NCBI RefSeq assembly: GCF_003382565.3
Contig: NZ_CP086253.1
Coordinates: 1,240,001 to 1,304,000, forward strand
Length of the DNA: 64,000 nt
Direction of reading: 5' to 3'
Source: Pectobacterium aquaticum
GTDB lineage: Bacteria > Pseudomonadota > Gammaproteobacteria > Enterobacterales > Enterobacteriaceae
The translations under genes were made by a program, and so were the position numbers. Below the pieces are notes generated by a model that did no database searches, was not told the origin of the DNA, and saw only the letters and a program-made list of their open reading frames with translations. This document shows, one piece after another, positions 43,220 to 51,866 of this stretch (its first letter is position 1; the number at the start of each line of letters is the position of its first letter).

Positions 43220-43858
43220 TTGAGTGATAAGCGAGAGCAACGCATTGTTTTTTTTGATCTGGATGGCACGTTGCATCAGCAGGACATGTTTGGCAGCTTT
43301 TTGCGTTTTTTACTTCGTCGGCTGCCGTTAAATCTCGTTCTGGTTGTCTCGCTATTACCGATTATCGGGCTGGGGCTACTGATTCGCGGTCGCGCGGCCC
43401 GATGGCCGATGAGTTGGCTGCTGTGGGCGATTACGTTTGGCCGTGATGAAGACGAATTGGTTCAACTGGAAAAGCAGTTTGTCAGCGCGTTTCGTCATGA
43501 TGTCATCCCGTTTCCGCAGGTTCAGCAGCGGCTGAAAACCTATCTTGAAGACAGCGAGGCGCAGGTCTGGCTCGTGACCGGATCGCCGCAGCGGCTGGTG
43601 GAACAGGTCTATCATGATTCGCCTTTTCTGCCCGGCGTTCGCCTGATGGGAAGCCAGATTACGCGCCGCTACGGCGGCTGGGTATTAACGCTGCGCTGTC
43701 TCGGACATGAAAAAGTGACACAGATGGAGCAGCGTCTCGGTGCACCGCTCAAGCTCTACAGCGGTTACAGCGACAGCAAACAGGACAATCCACTGCTCTA
43801 TTTCTGCGAACACCGCTGGCGAGTCACCCCCGAAGGTAGCCTGCAACAGCTGGAATGA
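43220..43858 (+). CDS. pgpC: HAD-family phosphatidylglycerophosphatase C (YfhB)
   Basis: Inner-membrane HAD phosphatase that removes phosphate from phosphatidylglycerophosphate. 212 residues from a TTG start (TTGAGTGAT, preceded by GGGAGAA). The HAD nucleophile motif FFDLDGTLHQQDMFG is at about residues 11-25, a membrane segment (about 35-54, LNLVLVVSLLPIIGLGLLI) follows, motif II is VTGSPQ and the last motif is GYSDSKQDNPLL. Followed by tadA as in E. coli. Confidence 0.9.
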   Translation: MSDKREQRIVFFDLDGTLHQQDMFGSFLRFLLRRLPLNLVLVVSLLPIIGLGLLIRGRAARWPMSWLLWAITFGRDEDELVQLEKQFVSAFRHDVIPFPQVQQRLKTYLEDSEAQVWLVTGSPQRLVEQVYHDSPFLPGVRLMGSQITRRYGGWVLTLRCLGHEKVTQMEQRLGAPLKLYSGYSDSKQDNPLLYFCEHRWRVTPEGSLQQLE

Positions 43859-43945
43859 TTTTTTCACCCTTTCATCTGATTTTTCATCTCTTCATATAGA
43901 TAGGTATAATGCGCCGCCAAAATATGAATGTTCGAGAGAGTAAAC

Positions 43946-44461
43946 GTGGACAACCTGCGTAACGATGAATACTGGATGCGCTATGCATTAACGCTAGCTC
44001 AGCGTGCTCAGGATGAAGGCGAGGTGCCGGTTGGAGCGGTGCTGGTGCTGGATAATGAAGCGATCGGCGAGGGGTGGAACCGGCCGATTGGGCATCACGA
44101 TCCTACCGCGCATGCTGAGATTATGGCGCTGCGGCAGGGAGGGCTGGTGTTGCAGAACTACCGCCTGCTAGAGACAACGCTGTATGTCACGCTGGAGCCG
44201 TGCATCATGTGTGCGGGTGCGATGATACACAGCCGTATTGGCCGTTTGGTTTACGGTGCGTCAGATGAGAAAACGGGGGCGGCGGGCTCGCTGGTGGACA
44301 TTCTGCGCCACCCCGGCATGAATCATCAGATCGTGATTGAATCGGGCATTCTGGCTGATGAATGTTCTGCAACGCTCAGCGCGTTCTTCCGTCTGCGCCG
44401 TGAACAGCATAAAGCCCAGCGTGCCGCAGAAAAAAGCGAGAAAAACGCCGCGCAGGAGTAG
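43946..44461 (+). CDS. tadA: tRNA-specific adenosine deaminase TadA
   Basis: Converts adenosine 34 to inosine in the tRNA-Arg anticodon. The zinc deaminase motifs are HAEIMAL (His and proton-shuttle Glu) and PCIMCAGAMIHSRI (two Cys). I use GTG at 43946 because GAGAG sits five bases before it; an in-frame ATG at 43928 would add six residues but has no ribosome site. The resulting protein is 171 residues. A plausible -10 TATAAT is at 43905-43910. The last codons form one arm of a terminator. Confidence 0.94.
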   Translation: MDNLRNDEYWMRYALTLAQRAQDEGEVPVGAVLVLDNEAIGEGWNRPIGHHDPTAHAEIMALRQGGLVLQNYRLLETTLYVTLEPCIMCAGAMIHSRIGRLVYGASDEKTGAAGSLVDILRHPGMNHQIVIESGILADECSATLSAFFRLRREQHKAQRAAEKSEKNAAQE

Positions 44462-44470
44462 CGGCGTTTT
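44442..44470. terminator. Terminator overlapping the tadA stop, shared with mltF
   Basis: AAAACGCCGC (44442-44451) pairs with GCGGCGTTTT (44461-44470). The stem includes the last codons and stop of tadA. A- and T-tracts flank both sides, so it can serve both convergent genes. Confidence 0.8.
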
Positions 44471-44478
44471 ATGCAGGT

Positions 44479-45924
44479 TTATTCCGGCACCTTATTGATA
44501 GGAACCGCCGGATAGCCTTTCGCGATCTGGGTTTGTTGCTGCGCTTTGGTTTCTTTTTCTATCAGATAACCTTCCAGACTCACCATATAACGCCGAATGT
44601 TTTCCACGTAGTTATAGGCTTCGTGTCCGCGCGCGTAGCCGTAGGTGGTTTGCGTGTAATAGCGCTTCTGGCTTAGCATCGGCAGGCGCATCTTCACATC
44701 GACCCAACTGTCGGGGTTACCTTTCTGTTTTTCGGTCAATTTACGTGCATCAAGCAGATGGGCGTATCCCATATTGTAAGACGCCAGCGCAAACCAGATT
44801 TTTTCATCTTCTGGGATGGTGTCCGGCATTTTCTGCATCATGTGCGACATATATTGCGCACCGCCGCGAATACTTTGCTCAGGGTCGACTCGATCGGTGA
44901 CGTTCAGGCTTTCTGCCGTGTTGCGCGTGAGCATCATCAACCCGCGCACGCCGGTAGGGGAGGTCGCCAGCGGGTTCCAGTGTGACTCCTGATAGGAGAT
45001 GGCAGCCAGCAGCTTCCAGTCGATATCGGTGGCGTATTTTTCAAATAGCGGCCGCAGATCCGGCAGCGTTTCATCAATCGCGCTCAGGAACGTGGTGGTA
45101 TCGACATAATCAAATTCGCCAACGTGGCCGAGATACTTCTCCTCCAAACGCGCGAGCGTACCGTCTTCGACAATCTGGCTGAAGAAATCCAGCAGCGCGG
45201 CGGACAGGCTGTCATCGTGTGAGCGTCGCATATACCAGGTAACCGGCTCTTCGTCGCTGAGATCGAAGGTGACGGCGAGCTGCGGATGAATTCGCTGCAT
45301 TAAGCCGATGGTGACCGAATCACCCAGCGTATAGTCCAGTTTGCCGTCGGCAACCTGCTTCAGTAAGTCCTGCGTGCTCTGATCGGAAGCCGATTCCCAG
45401 CTTAGCTGCGGGTATTTTTCTGCTTTTAGATCGCGCAGGGTAGCGGCGTGGGCGGAACCGGATGTGACGACGAGGCGGCCTTGCAGTTTATCCAGCGTTT
45501 TTGGACGGGGTGAACCGAGGCGGTACACCATCTGTTGTGAAATGGAATAGTAGGTTGGGCCGGCACGGAAACGTTCCAGACGCTCGTGGTTGTAGATCAG
45601 CCCAGCTGCCAGCAGGTCGGCATCGTCACCGTCCAGATCGTCGAACAGTTCGTCAAGGTTCTTGCGTGACGAGACCACCAGCTTGACGCCGAGGTAATCG
45701 GCGAACCGTTTTGCCAGTTCATAGTCCAGACCTGTCGGGGATCCGTTGCTCACGGCATAAGTCAGCGGTGAGTTGATTGTGCTGATACGCAACTCACCGC
45801 GTGAGAGGATCTGCCTGAGCTGTACATCCTGACTACTGCGCCAGGGAATACTAGGCCATAGCGCTAACGCCAGCAGTAACGTGATAATCCCGATGAAAAA
45901 ATAATTTAATTTTAACGGCTTCAA
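44479..45924 (-). CDS. mltF: Membrane-bound lytic murein transglycosylase F
   Basis: Outer-membrane-associated peptidoglycan-cleaving enzyme. From TTG at 45922-45924 the protein is 481 residues and starts (M)KPLKLNYFFIGIITLLLALALW, matching the family; GAGAG lies seven bases upstream of the TTG. A longer frame reaches an ATG at 46030-46032, but its extra 36 residues do not resemble MltF. Domains: an N-terminal export segment, a solute-binding-like domain (about 40-265, GELRISTINSPLTYAVSNGSPTGLDYELAKRFADYLGV) and SLT domain with the catalytic Glu in AAISYQESHWNPLATSPTGVRG. Divergent from purL, as in E. coli. Confidence 0.93.
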   Translation of the reverse strand: MKPLKLNYFFIGIITLLLALALWPSIPWRSSQDVQLRQILSRGELRISTINSPLTYAVSNGSPTGLDYELAKRFADYLGVKLVVSSRKNLDELFDDLDGDDADLLAAGLIYNHERLERFRAGPTYYSISQQMVYRLGSPRPKTLDKLQGRLVVTSGSAHAATLRDLKAEKYPQLSWESASDQSTQDLLKQVADGKLDYTLGDSVTIGLMQRIHPQLAVTFDLSDEEPVTWYMRRSHDDSLSAALLDFFSQIVEDGTLARLEEKYLGHVGEFDYVDTTTFLSAIDETLPDLRPLFEKYATDIDWKLLAAISYQESHWNPLATSPTGVRGLMMLTRNTAESLNVTDRVDPEQSIRGGAQYMSHMMQKMPDTIPEDEKIWFALASYNMGYAHLLDARKLTEKQKGNPDSWVDVKMRLPMLSQKRYYTQTTYGYARGHEAYNYVENIRRYMVSLEGYLIEKETKAQQQTQIAKGYPAVPINKVPE

Positions 45925-46090
45925 ATAGTTATCTCTCGGCGGCCGTGTGGCCAGGCTGTCTGTAACGGCAGTTTTTTTATACGTCATTTCCCAGAGTGGG
46001 GGCATTTTGCTTAACAAACCGCCAGTGTGCAACTTTTATTGATTTGGTCACCGATTAATCATTCGCCGGACGCGAAGTGAAATTATCGCC

Positions 46091-46129
46091 ACGCAAACGG
46101 TTTCGTCCGAGGGAAGGATTCTCTATAAT
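46091..46129 (+). promoter_or_regulatory. PurR operator and promoter of purL
   Basis: ACGCAAACGGTTTCGT at 46091-46106 fits the PurR consensus ACGCAAACGTTTGCGT with two changes. A -10 TATAAT lies at 46124-46129 and the 17-base spacing places a -35-like TTTCGT inside the operator, so bound PurR would block polymerase. This is what is known for purL in E. coli. Confidence 0.8.
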
Positions 46130-46203
46130 ATGCGTGTTTCCCCCCTGTTGTGCCCCATGGCTGTATCGCAGCCAGTGCATCGAAGACGAGAGAACTTTAG
46201 ATT

Positions 46204-49200
46204 ATGGAAATACTGCGTGGTTCACCTGCTTTATCGGCTTTTCGTATTAATAAATTGCTGGTCCGCTGCAAAGAGCACGTTTTGCCGGTCAGCGATATCT
46301 ATGCTGAATACGTACATTTCGCCGATGTCAGCGCCCCGTTGAACAACGATGAACAGGCCAAACTGACACGTTTGCTGAAGTATGGTCCTTCTCTCGCGGA
46401 GCACGAGCCGCAAGGCCATCTGTTACTGGTCACGCCGCGCCCCGGCACCATTTCGCCGTGGTCTTCCAAAGCAACGGATATCGCCCATAACTGTGGGTTA
46501 AGCAAAGTACTGCGTCTGGAGCGTGGTCTGGCTTTCTATATTCATGCGCCGACGCTGAGCGATGAACAGTGGCAGCAACTGGGGGCACTGCTGCATGACC
46601 GGATGATGGAAAGCGTATTTAGCGACCTGAAACAGGCTGAAGCGCTGTTCTCTCATCATCAACCTGCTCCTTTCAAGCGTATCGAAATTCTGCTGCAAGG
46701 ACGTCAGGCACTGGAAGAGGCGAACATCCGTCTGGGACTGGCATTGGCAGAAGATGAAATTGACTATCTGCTGGAAGCCTTCACCAAACTGGGCCGCAAT
46801 CCTAACGATATCGAACTGTATATGTTCGCCCAGGCGAACTCTGAACACTGCCGCCACAAGATTTTCAACGCTGATTGGGTGATCGACGGCGTTACTCAGC
46901 CGAAGTCACTGTTCAAAATGATCAAAAACACCTTTGAACACACTCCCGATCACGTTCTCTCTGCCTATAAAGATAACGCCGCCGTCATGGAAGGTTCCGC
47001 CGTCGGCCGTTTCTACACCGATCCCAACGGGCAATATACTTACCATCAGGAAGATGCTCATATCCTGATGAAGGTTGAAACGCATAACCACCCAACCGCC
47101 ATTTCACCGTGGCCGGGCGCAGCAACGGGATCCGGTGGTGAAATCCGTGACGAAGGCGCGACAGGCCGTGGCTCCAAGCCAAAAGCCGGTTTGGTGGGTT
47201 TCTCTGTATCGAACCTGCGCATTCCTGGCTTTGTCCAGCCGTGGGAAGAAGAAGAGTTCGGCAAGCCAGAGCGTATTGTCAGCGCGCTGGATATCATGAC
47301 CGAAGGCCCATTGGGCGGCGCGGCATTCAATAACGAATTCGGCCGTCCTGCACTAACGGGCTATTTCCGTACGTATGAAGAGCGTGTTGATAGCCACAAT
47401 GGCACAGAACTGCGTGGCTACCATAAACCGATCATGCTGGCGGGCGGCATTGGTAACATCCGCGCCGATCACGTCAAAAAAGGCGAAATTAGCGTCGGTG
47501 CCAAACTGATTGTACTGGGCGGACCGTCCATGAATATCGGTCTGGGCGGCGGTGCCGCCTCTTCTATGGCATCGGGTCAGTCTGATGCGGATCTGGATTT
47601 TGCTTCTGTACAGCGCGATAACCCAGAAATGGAGCGCCGCTGTCAGGAAGTGATCGACCGCTGCTGGCAATTGGGTGAAGCCAACCCGATTCTGTTCATC
47701 CACGATGTTGGCGCGGGCGGTCTGTCTAACGCCATGCCGGAACTGGTGAGCGACGGTGGCCGCGGCGGTCGCTTTGAACTGCGTGATATTCTGAACGACG
47801 AGCCGGGCATGAGCCCGCTGGAAGTCTGGTGTAATGAATCGCAGGAGCGCTACGTTCTGGCCGTTGCGCCAGAGCAGTTGGCACAGTTTGATGAAATTTG
47901 CCGCCGTGAACGTGCGCCTTATGCGGTGATTGGTGAGGCGACGGAAGAACTGCATCTGACGATGAACGATCGTCACTTCAACAACCAACCTATTGACTTA
48001 CCGCTGGATGTGCTGCTGGGCAAAACGCCGAAGATGCTGCGTGACGTTGAGCGCAAGCAGGTAGAAGGCACGCCGCTACAGCGTGATGAAATCTATCTGG
48101 CAGAAGCGGTCGAGCGCGTGCTGCATTTGCCTGTTGTCGCCGAAAAAACCTTCCTGATCACCATTGGTGACCGCTCTGTGACTGGTATGGTGGCACGCGA
48201 TCAGATGGTCGGTCCGTGGCAGGTGCCGGTGGCTGACTGTGCGGTGACCACCGCCAGCCTTGATAGCTATTACGGCGAGGCCATGTCTATCGGTGAACGT
48301 GCGCCCGTTGCGCTGCGTAACTTTGCGGCCTCCGCGCGTTTGGCGGTGGGTGAGGCGCTGACGAACATTGCGGCCACGCATATTGGCCCGCTGACTCGCG
48401 TGAAGCTGTCCGCTAACTGGATGGCAGCAGCAGGCCACCCAGGCGAAGATGCCGGCCTGTACGATGCGGTGAAAGCCGTGGGTGAGGAACTGTGCCCAGC
48501 GCTGGGTCTGACGATTCCGGTGGGTAAAGACTCTATGTCGATGAAAACCCGCTGGCAGGAAGAGGGCGAAGATCGCGCGGTAACCTCGCCGATGTCGCTG
48601 GTGATCTCTGCGTTTGCCCGTGTGGAAGACGTGCGTAACACGGTAACGCCACAGCTGCGTACCGGACAGGATAATGCGCTACTGCTCATCGATCTGGGTG
48701 CAGGCAATAAAGCACTGGGCGCGACAGCGCTGGCGCAGGTTTATCGTCAGTTGGGTCGTAAGACGGCAGATGTGCATAGCCCAGAGCAACTGGCAGGCTT
48801 CTTTAACGCCATACAGCAACTGGTCGCGGACAAAGCGCTTCTGGCCTACCACGACCGTTCAGACGGCGGCCTGCTGGTTACGCTGGCAGAGATGGCGTTT
48901 GCTGGCCATTGCGGCGTGACTGTTGATATCGCGTCTCAGGGCGAGGATACGCTGGCGACGCTGTTTAACGAAGAGCTTGGCGCAGTCATTCAGATTCCTG
49001 CTGCCCGTCGTGCGGAAGTGGAAGCGGTTCTGGCGCTGCACGGTTTGGCGGACTGCGTGCATTACCTCGGTCATGCTGAAGAAGGCACGCGTTTCACCAT
49101 CAATCAGGGTGCAGAAGCGATCTATCAGGAAAACCGTTCAACGCTGCGTCGCTGGTGGGCTGAAACCAGCTGGCAGATGCAGCGCCTGCGTGATAACCCG

Positions 49201-50091
49201 CAGTGTGCCGATCAGGAACATATCGCCAGACAGGATGATAACGATCCTGGCTTGAACGTGTCGCTGACCTTCGATCCGAAGGACGATATCGCTGCACCTT
49301 ATATCGCTAAGAATGTCCGCCCTAAAGTGGCGGTCCTGCGTGAGCAGGGTGTGAACTCTCATGTCGAAATGGCGGCGGCGTTCGATCGTGCGGGCTTTGA
49401 TGCCATCGACATCCATATGAGTGACCTGCTGGCGAATCGCCGTAACTTGCAGGATTTCCAGGCGCTGGTGGCGTGTGGCGGCTTCTCTTATGGTGACGTG
49501 CTGGGCGCGGGTGAAGGCTGGGCTAAATCCATTCTGTTCAACTCTCGCGTACGTGATGAATTCGCTGAATTCTTCCTGCGTCCACATACGCTGGCACTAG
49601 GCGTATGTAACGGTTGCCAGATGATGTCCAACCTGCGTGAGCTGATTCCGGGCGCCGATCTCTGGCCGCGTTTTGTCCGCAATAAATCCGATCGCTTTGA
49701 AGCGCGCTTCAGCCTGGTCGAAGTGGAGAAAAGCCCGTCGCTGTTCATGAATGATATGGCCGGATCGCGCATGCCAATTGCCGTTTCACACGGTGAAGGT
49801 CAGGTTGAAGTTCGCGACGATGCCCATCTGGCGGCGATTGAAGAACACGGTCTGGTGGCGCTGCGTTATATCAACCACTACGGTCAGGTAACCGAGAACT
49901 ATCCAGCTAACCCGAATGGTTCGCCAAACGGTATTACGGCAGTCACCAGCACCAGTGGTCGGGCAACCGTCATGATGCCACACCCTGAACGCGTGTTCCG
50001 TACCGTCAGTAACTCCTGGCACCCAGAAGAATGGGGCGAGGATGGTCCGTGGATGCGTATGTTCCGCAACGCGCGTAGACAGCTGGGCTAA
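46204..50091 (+). CDS. purL: Phosphoribosylformylglycinamidine synthase PurL
   Basis: Large-type FGAM synthase: makes FGAM from FGAR, glutamine and ATP in purine synthesis. 1295 residues, the same as E. coli. N-terminal domain MEILRGSPALSAFRINKLL, the central double AIR-synthase-like ATP domain (VETHNHPTAISPWPGAATGSGGEIRDEGATGRG), and a C-terminal glutaminase domain with nucleophile Cys in LGVCNGCQMM and His/Glu in MPHPERVFR. A TCAGCC/GGCTGA hairpin without T-tract lies 8 bases after the stop. Confidence 0.97.
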   Translation: MEILRGSPALSAFRINKLLVRCKEHVLPVSDIYAEYVHFADVSAPLNNDEQAKLTRLLKYGPSLAEHEPQGHLLLVTPRPGTISPWSSKATDIAHNCGLSKVLRLERGLAFYIHAPTLSDEQWQQLGALLHDRMMESVFSDLKQAEALFSHHQPAPFKRIEILLQGRQALEEANIRLGLALAEDEIDYLLEAFTKLGRNPNDIELYMFAQANSEHCRHKIFNADWVIDGVTQPKSLFKMIKNTFEHTPDHVLSAYKDNAAVMEGSAVGRFYTDPNGQYTYHQEDAHILMKVETHNHPTAISPWPGAATGSGGEIRDEGATGRGSKPKAGLVGFSVSNLRIPGFVQPWEEEEFGKPERIVSALDIMTEGPLGGAAFNNEFGRPALTGYFRTYEERVDSHNGTELRGYHKPIMLAGGIGNIRADHVKKGEISVGAKLIVLGGPSMNIGLGGGAASSMASGQSDADLDFASVQRDNPEMERRCQEVIDRCWQLGEANPILFIHDVGAGGLSNAMPELVSDGGRGGRFELRDILNDEPGMSPLEVWCNESQERYVLAVAPEQLAQFDEICRRERAPYAVIGEATEELHLTMNDRHFNNQPIDLPLDVLLGKTPKMLRDVERKQVEGTPLQRDEIYLAEAVERVLHLPVVAEKTFLITIGDRSVTGMVARDQMVGPWQVPVADCAVTTASLDSYYGEAMSIGERAPVALRNFAASARLAVGEALTNIAATHIGPLTRVKLSANWMAAAGHPGEDAGLYDAVKAVGEELCPALGLTIPVGKDSMSMKTRWQEEGEDRAVTSPMSLVISAFARVEDVRNTVTPQLRTGQDNALLLIDLGAGNKALGATALAQVYRQLGRKTADVHSPEQLAGFFNAIQQLVADKALLAYHDRSDGGLLVTLAEMAFAGHCGVTVDIASQGEDTLATLFNEELGAVIQIPAARRAEVEAVLALHGLADCVHYLGHAEEGTRFTINQGAEAIYQENRSTLRRWWAETSWQMQRLRDNPQCADQEHIARQDDNDPGLNVSLTFDPKDDIAAPYIAKNVRPKVAVLREQGVNSHVEMAAAFDRAGFDAIDIHMSDLLANRRNLQDFQALVACGGFSYGDVLGAGEGWAKSILFNSRVRDEFAEFFLRPHTLALGVCNGCQMMSNLRELIPGADLWPRFVRNKSDRFEARFSLVEVEKSPSLFMNDMAGSRMPIAVSHGEGQVEVRDDAHLAAIEEHGLVALRYINHYGQVTENYPANPNGSPNGITAVTSTSGRATVMMPHPERVFRTVSNSWHPEEWGEDGPWMRMFRNARRQLG

Positions 50092-50382
50092 GTTAAGGTC
50101 AGCCAGAGAAAGGGGCTGATGTTGGCAAATGTTAGGCTGAGGTCACTGATATTCTATGGTTATTCTCAGCAGCGTTGGTCAAATCAAAACCACTGCGCAT
50201 AGGCAATTTAGATAAGCATAGCGCGGGCAATCCATGATTCCATTCTTATTTGAGGTGGAATCATGTTGCATATTTTAAGTTTTAAAAAAATTATGGTAAT
50301 TCTCCTGCTTTGCATAGCGAAATTGCCAAGGTGATTTTTATCTATTTGAATAATCTGTATATATTGCACAAGGATAGGCAAT

Positions 50383-50919
50383 ATGGACAACCCGATTCAG
50401 TGGCTAGATCCGTTCAACGACGAATACCAAAATGGAATGGTTTACCGCAAATTTATTTTATGCGGCAAGTTGTATGGTGTCGGTTTTCAAGAACTATCAA
50501 CTTCCGCTGATCTGGAAGCGAAGCAAATTAATTTACAGCATGCATTCCCCCGATTCGACTTCCCGCTTAACTCAGGGGTATGGGTGGTTTTGTTTGATGC
50601 CATTGATCCAATAACAGATGAGCTCCTTGGCTTTAGGCACGTTCAGCTCGAAGGATTAGCGGGAGGGCGTGTGCTGTTCAACGTTGCAAGTATAATTTAT
50701 GACCATTATACTATTTGTAACGCAGGTGTTTATGTTTTCAGCGCAGCTGAAGACCGTGAACATGAACGGGGTACCGATCTGGCAGTCATTTATTCTCGTG
50801 CTCTCGGTCTTCAGGGGCACCGAAAAGGTATGCTATTCGGCAAGTTTGTTGGATGGAATGCATACACAGATGTTGATGCTGGAGGAAGAAGCTATGTCGT
50901 CACAACTGAAAGTTACTAA
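50383..50919 (+). CDS. Uncharacterised 178-residue accessory protein
   Basis: ATG at 50383 with AGGATAGG upstream. The product is not recognised. It starts MDNPIQWLDPFNDEYQNGMV, appears soluble, and ends with GTDLAVIYSRALGLQGHRKG and FVGWNAYTDVDAGGRSYVV. No signal peptide or membrane segment. It lies between purL and the glmY region, which are adjacent in E. coli, in A+T-rich DNA, so it is probably an acquired cassette. Its last 26 bases overlap the next gene. Toxin-antitoxin, phage-defence and orphan metabolic roles are all open. Confidence 0.65.
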   Translation: MDNPIQWLDPFNDEYQNGMVYRKFILCGKLYGVGFQELSTSADLEAKQINLQHAFPRFDFPLNSGVWVVLFDAIDPITDELLGFRHVQLEGLAGGRVLFNVASIIYDHYTICNAGVYVFSAAEDREHERGTDLAVIYSRALGLQGHRKGMLFGKFVGWNAYTDVDAGGRSYVVTTESY

Positions 50920-51127
50920 TTTGCACAATGCTGCGGTAGAGCGTCTCTCGCTTGAAATGGCTAAGCACTTGCAGGCAGCTGTGGGACGAGATGTGAGAGA
51001 CAAACTTGCATCCGGCGAAATTAAAATAGTTAATGGTCGCTATGTTGCTGTTGATGACAGCTTGAAGGTTAAACGAGCTTCCGTCTTTGGTGCCCAGCCA
51101 AAGAAAACCCAACATAAAGTCTGCTAA
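50894..51127 (+). CDS. Uncharacterised 77-residue protein, partner of the preceding gene
   Basis: ATG at 50894, in a different frame from the preceding gene and overlapping it by 26 bp; GGAGGAAG at 50881-50888 is a strong ribosome site. The protein reads MSSQLKVTNLHNAAVERLSL, is helical through AKHLQAAVGRDVRDKLASG, and ends in a basic stretch (KVKRASVFGAQPKKTQHK). Not recognised. The size, overlap and charge are compatible with an antitoxin or accessory DNA-binding protein, but no fold is identifiable. A terminator follows at once, so the two genes form a complete unit. Confidence 0.6.
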   Translation: MSSQLKVTNLHNAAVERLSLEMAKHLQAAVGRDVRDKLASGEIKIVNGRYVAVDDSLKVKRASVFGAQPKKTQHKVC

Positions 51128-51130
51128 ATG

Positions 51131-51155
51131 AAGCCCCGAAAGGGGTTTCTTTTTT
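51131..51155 (+). terminator. Terminator of the two-gene accessory unit
   Basis: GCCCC-GAAA-GGGG stem with a stable GAAA tetraloop followed by TTTCTTTTTT. It begins a few bases after the stop of the 77-residue gene. Confidence 0.85.
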
Positions 51156-51202
51156 GGTGCGTTGGTCAAGAAGATATCTTTTTTACGTCTGTTTTCTCAG
51201 TT

Positions 51203-51220
51203 TGTCGTTTTTTTGCGACG
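51203..51220 (+). promoter_or_regulatory. GlrR binding site, distal
   Basis: TGTC-N10-GACG, one base from the GlrR consensus TGTC-N10-GACA known upstream of glmY. One of three such sites ahead of a sigma-54 promoter. Confidence 0.65.
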
Positions 51221-51234
51221 AACAAACTTTTCAG

Positions 51235-51252
51235 TGTCTCTAATTGGTGACG
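51235..51252 (+). promoter_or_regulatory. GlrR binding site, middle
   Basis: TGTC-N10-GACG, the second of three sites; 32 bp start-to-start from the first, about three helical turns. Confidence 0.65.
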
Positions 51253-51297
51253 TTTAACTGTTTGATTTATATGAATGGTGTGATGATGTCATAAAGC

Positions 51298-51315
51298 TGT
51301 CTGTTTTTAGCGACA
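51298..51315 (+). promoter_or_regulatory. GlrR binding site, proximal
   Basis: TGTC-TGTTTTTAGC-GACA, a perfect match to the GlrR consensus; 63 bp start-to-start from the middle site and about 117 bp before the -24 element, the usual distance for a sigma-54 activator that needs DNA bending (IHF). Confidence 0.8.
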
Positions 51316-51431
51316 TAAAGCGTCTCTTTTACGAGTATTTTCGTTATTTGTATTCTGGATTATGTCTTTCTTAGCGATGATTAAAATAAAAATCGTTAAT
51401 AATCAGTATTTTGATTTTAATTTTTTAAAAT

Positions 51432-51447
51432 TGGCATGCTAAATGCT
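51432..51447 (+). promoter_or_regulatory. Sigma-54 promoter of glmY
   Basis: TGGCATGCTAAATGCT has the -24 GG and -12 GC exactly ten bases apart, as RpoN promoters require. It matches the known control of glmY by RpoN and GlrR in enterobacteria, where the gene lies between purL and glrK as here. Confidence 0.85.
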
Positions 51448-51454
51448 ATTAATA

Positions 51455-51670
51455 AGCGTTGCTCATTCAACTGGTTATGATTGCGTTGCTAACTGGCAAA
51501 CATTTTCGCTCATAACATCTGGAATGATGCCAAAAGAAAGGGTGCCTATCGTCCACCAGACCGATAACAGGGCGTGAAAACGAACGTTATCAAGCATCGG
51601 GCGACACGTTGAGTGAGGCACCGCCTATTCAGTTACGCGGCCAGAGGGAGCGATTTTTCTGGCCGCGTGA
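51455..51670 (+). ncRNA. glmY: GlmY small RNA
   Basis: Small RNA that titrates RapZ and so protects GlmZ, raising glucosamine-6-phosphate synthase. Its 5' end is set by the sigma-54 promoter and begins AGCGTTGCTCATTCAACTGG, similar to the AGTGGCTCATTCAC start I recall for E. coli GlmY. Stem GTTATGA (51474-51480) with TCATAAC (51510-51516), stem GATAAC (51563-51568) with GTTATC (51586-51591), and a strong hairpin ACGCGGCCAG (51635-51644) with CTGGCCGCGT (51659-51668). The last is a likely terminator but has little T-tract, so the 3' end is approximate. A 72-codon frame across it (51609-51827) is not supported. Confidence 0.7.
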
Positions 51671-51866
51671 CGTTTCATACCCGCCGCCTCTCCCCCAGAG
51701 AATCTCCCTGATTGCTTTTTACGGCGCTACTTTTTACGACGTTACTTTTTTACGTCGTTACATGGATATTCATACCGTATTGCGAAGCGTTGCGCATGCC
51801 GCAAGGGAAAACATTGAAGTTTTATAAGACTCAGTTAGCATCAGAGCGGATTCGATAGGTAACGAG

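Noticed and set aside
50099..50118. TCAGCC/GGCTGA hairpin after purL as a terminator
   Set aside because: The stem is short and no T-tract follows.
51609..51827. 72-codon frame near glrK
   Set aside because: Overlaps the 3' part of the GlmY region and its hairpin; no ribosome site.
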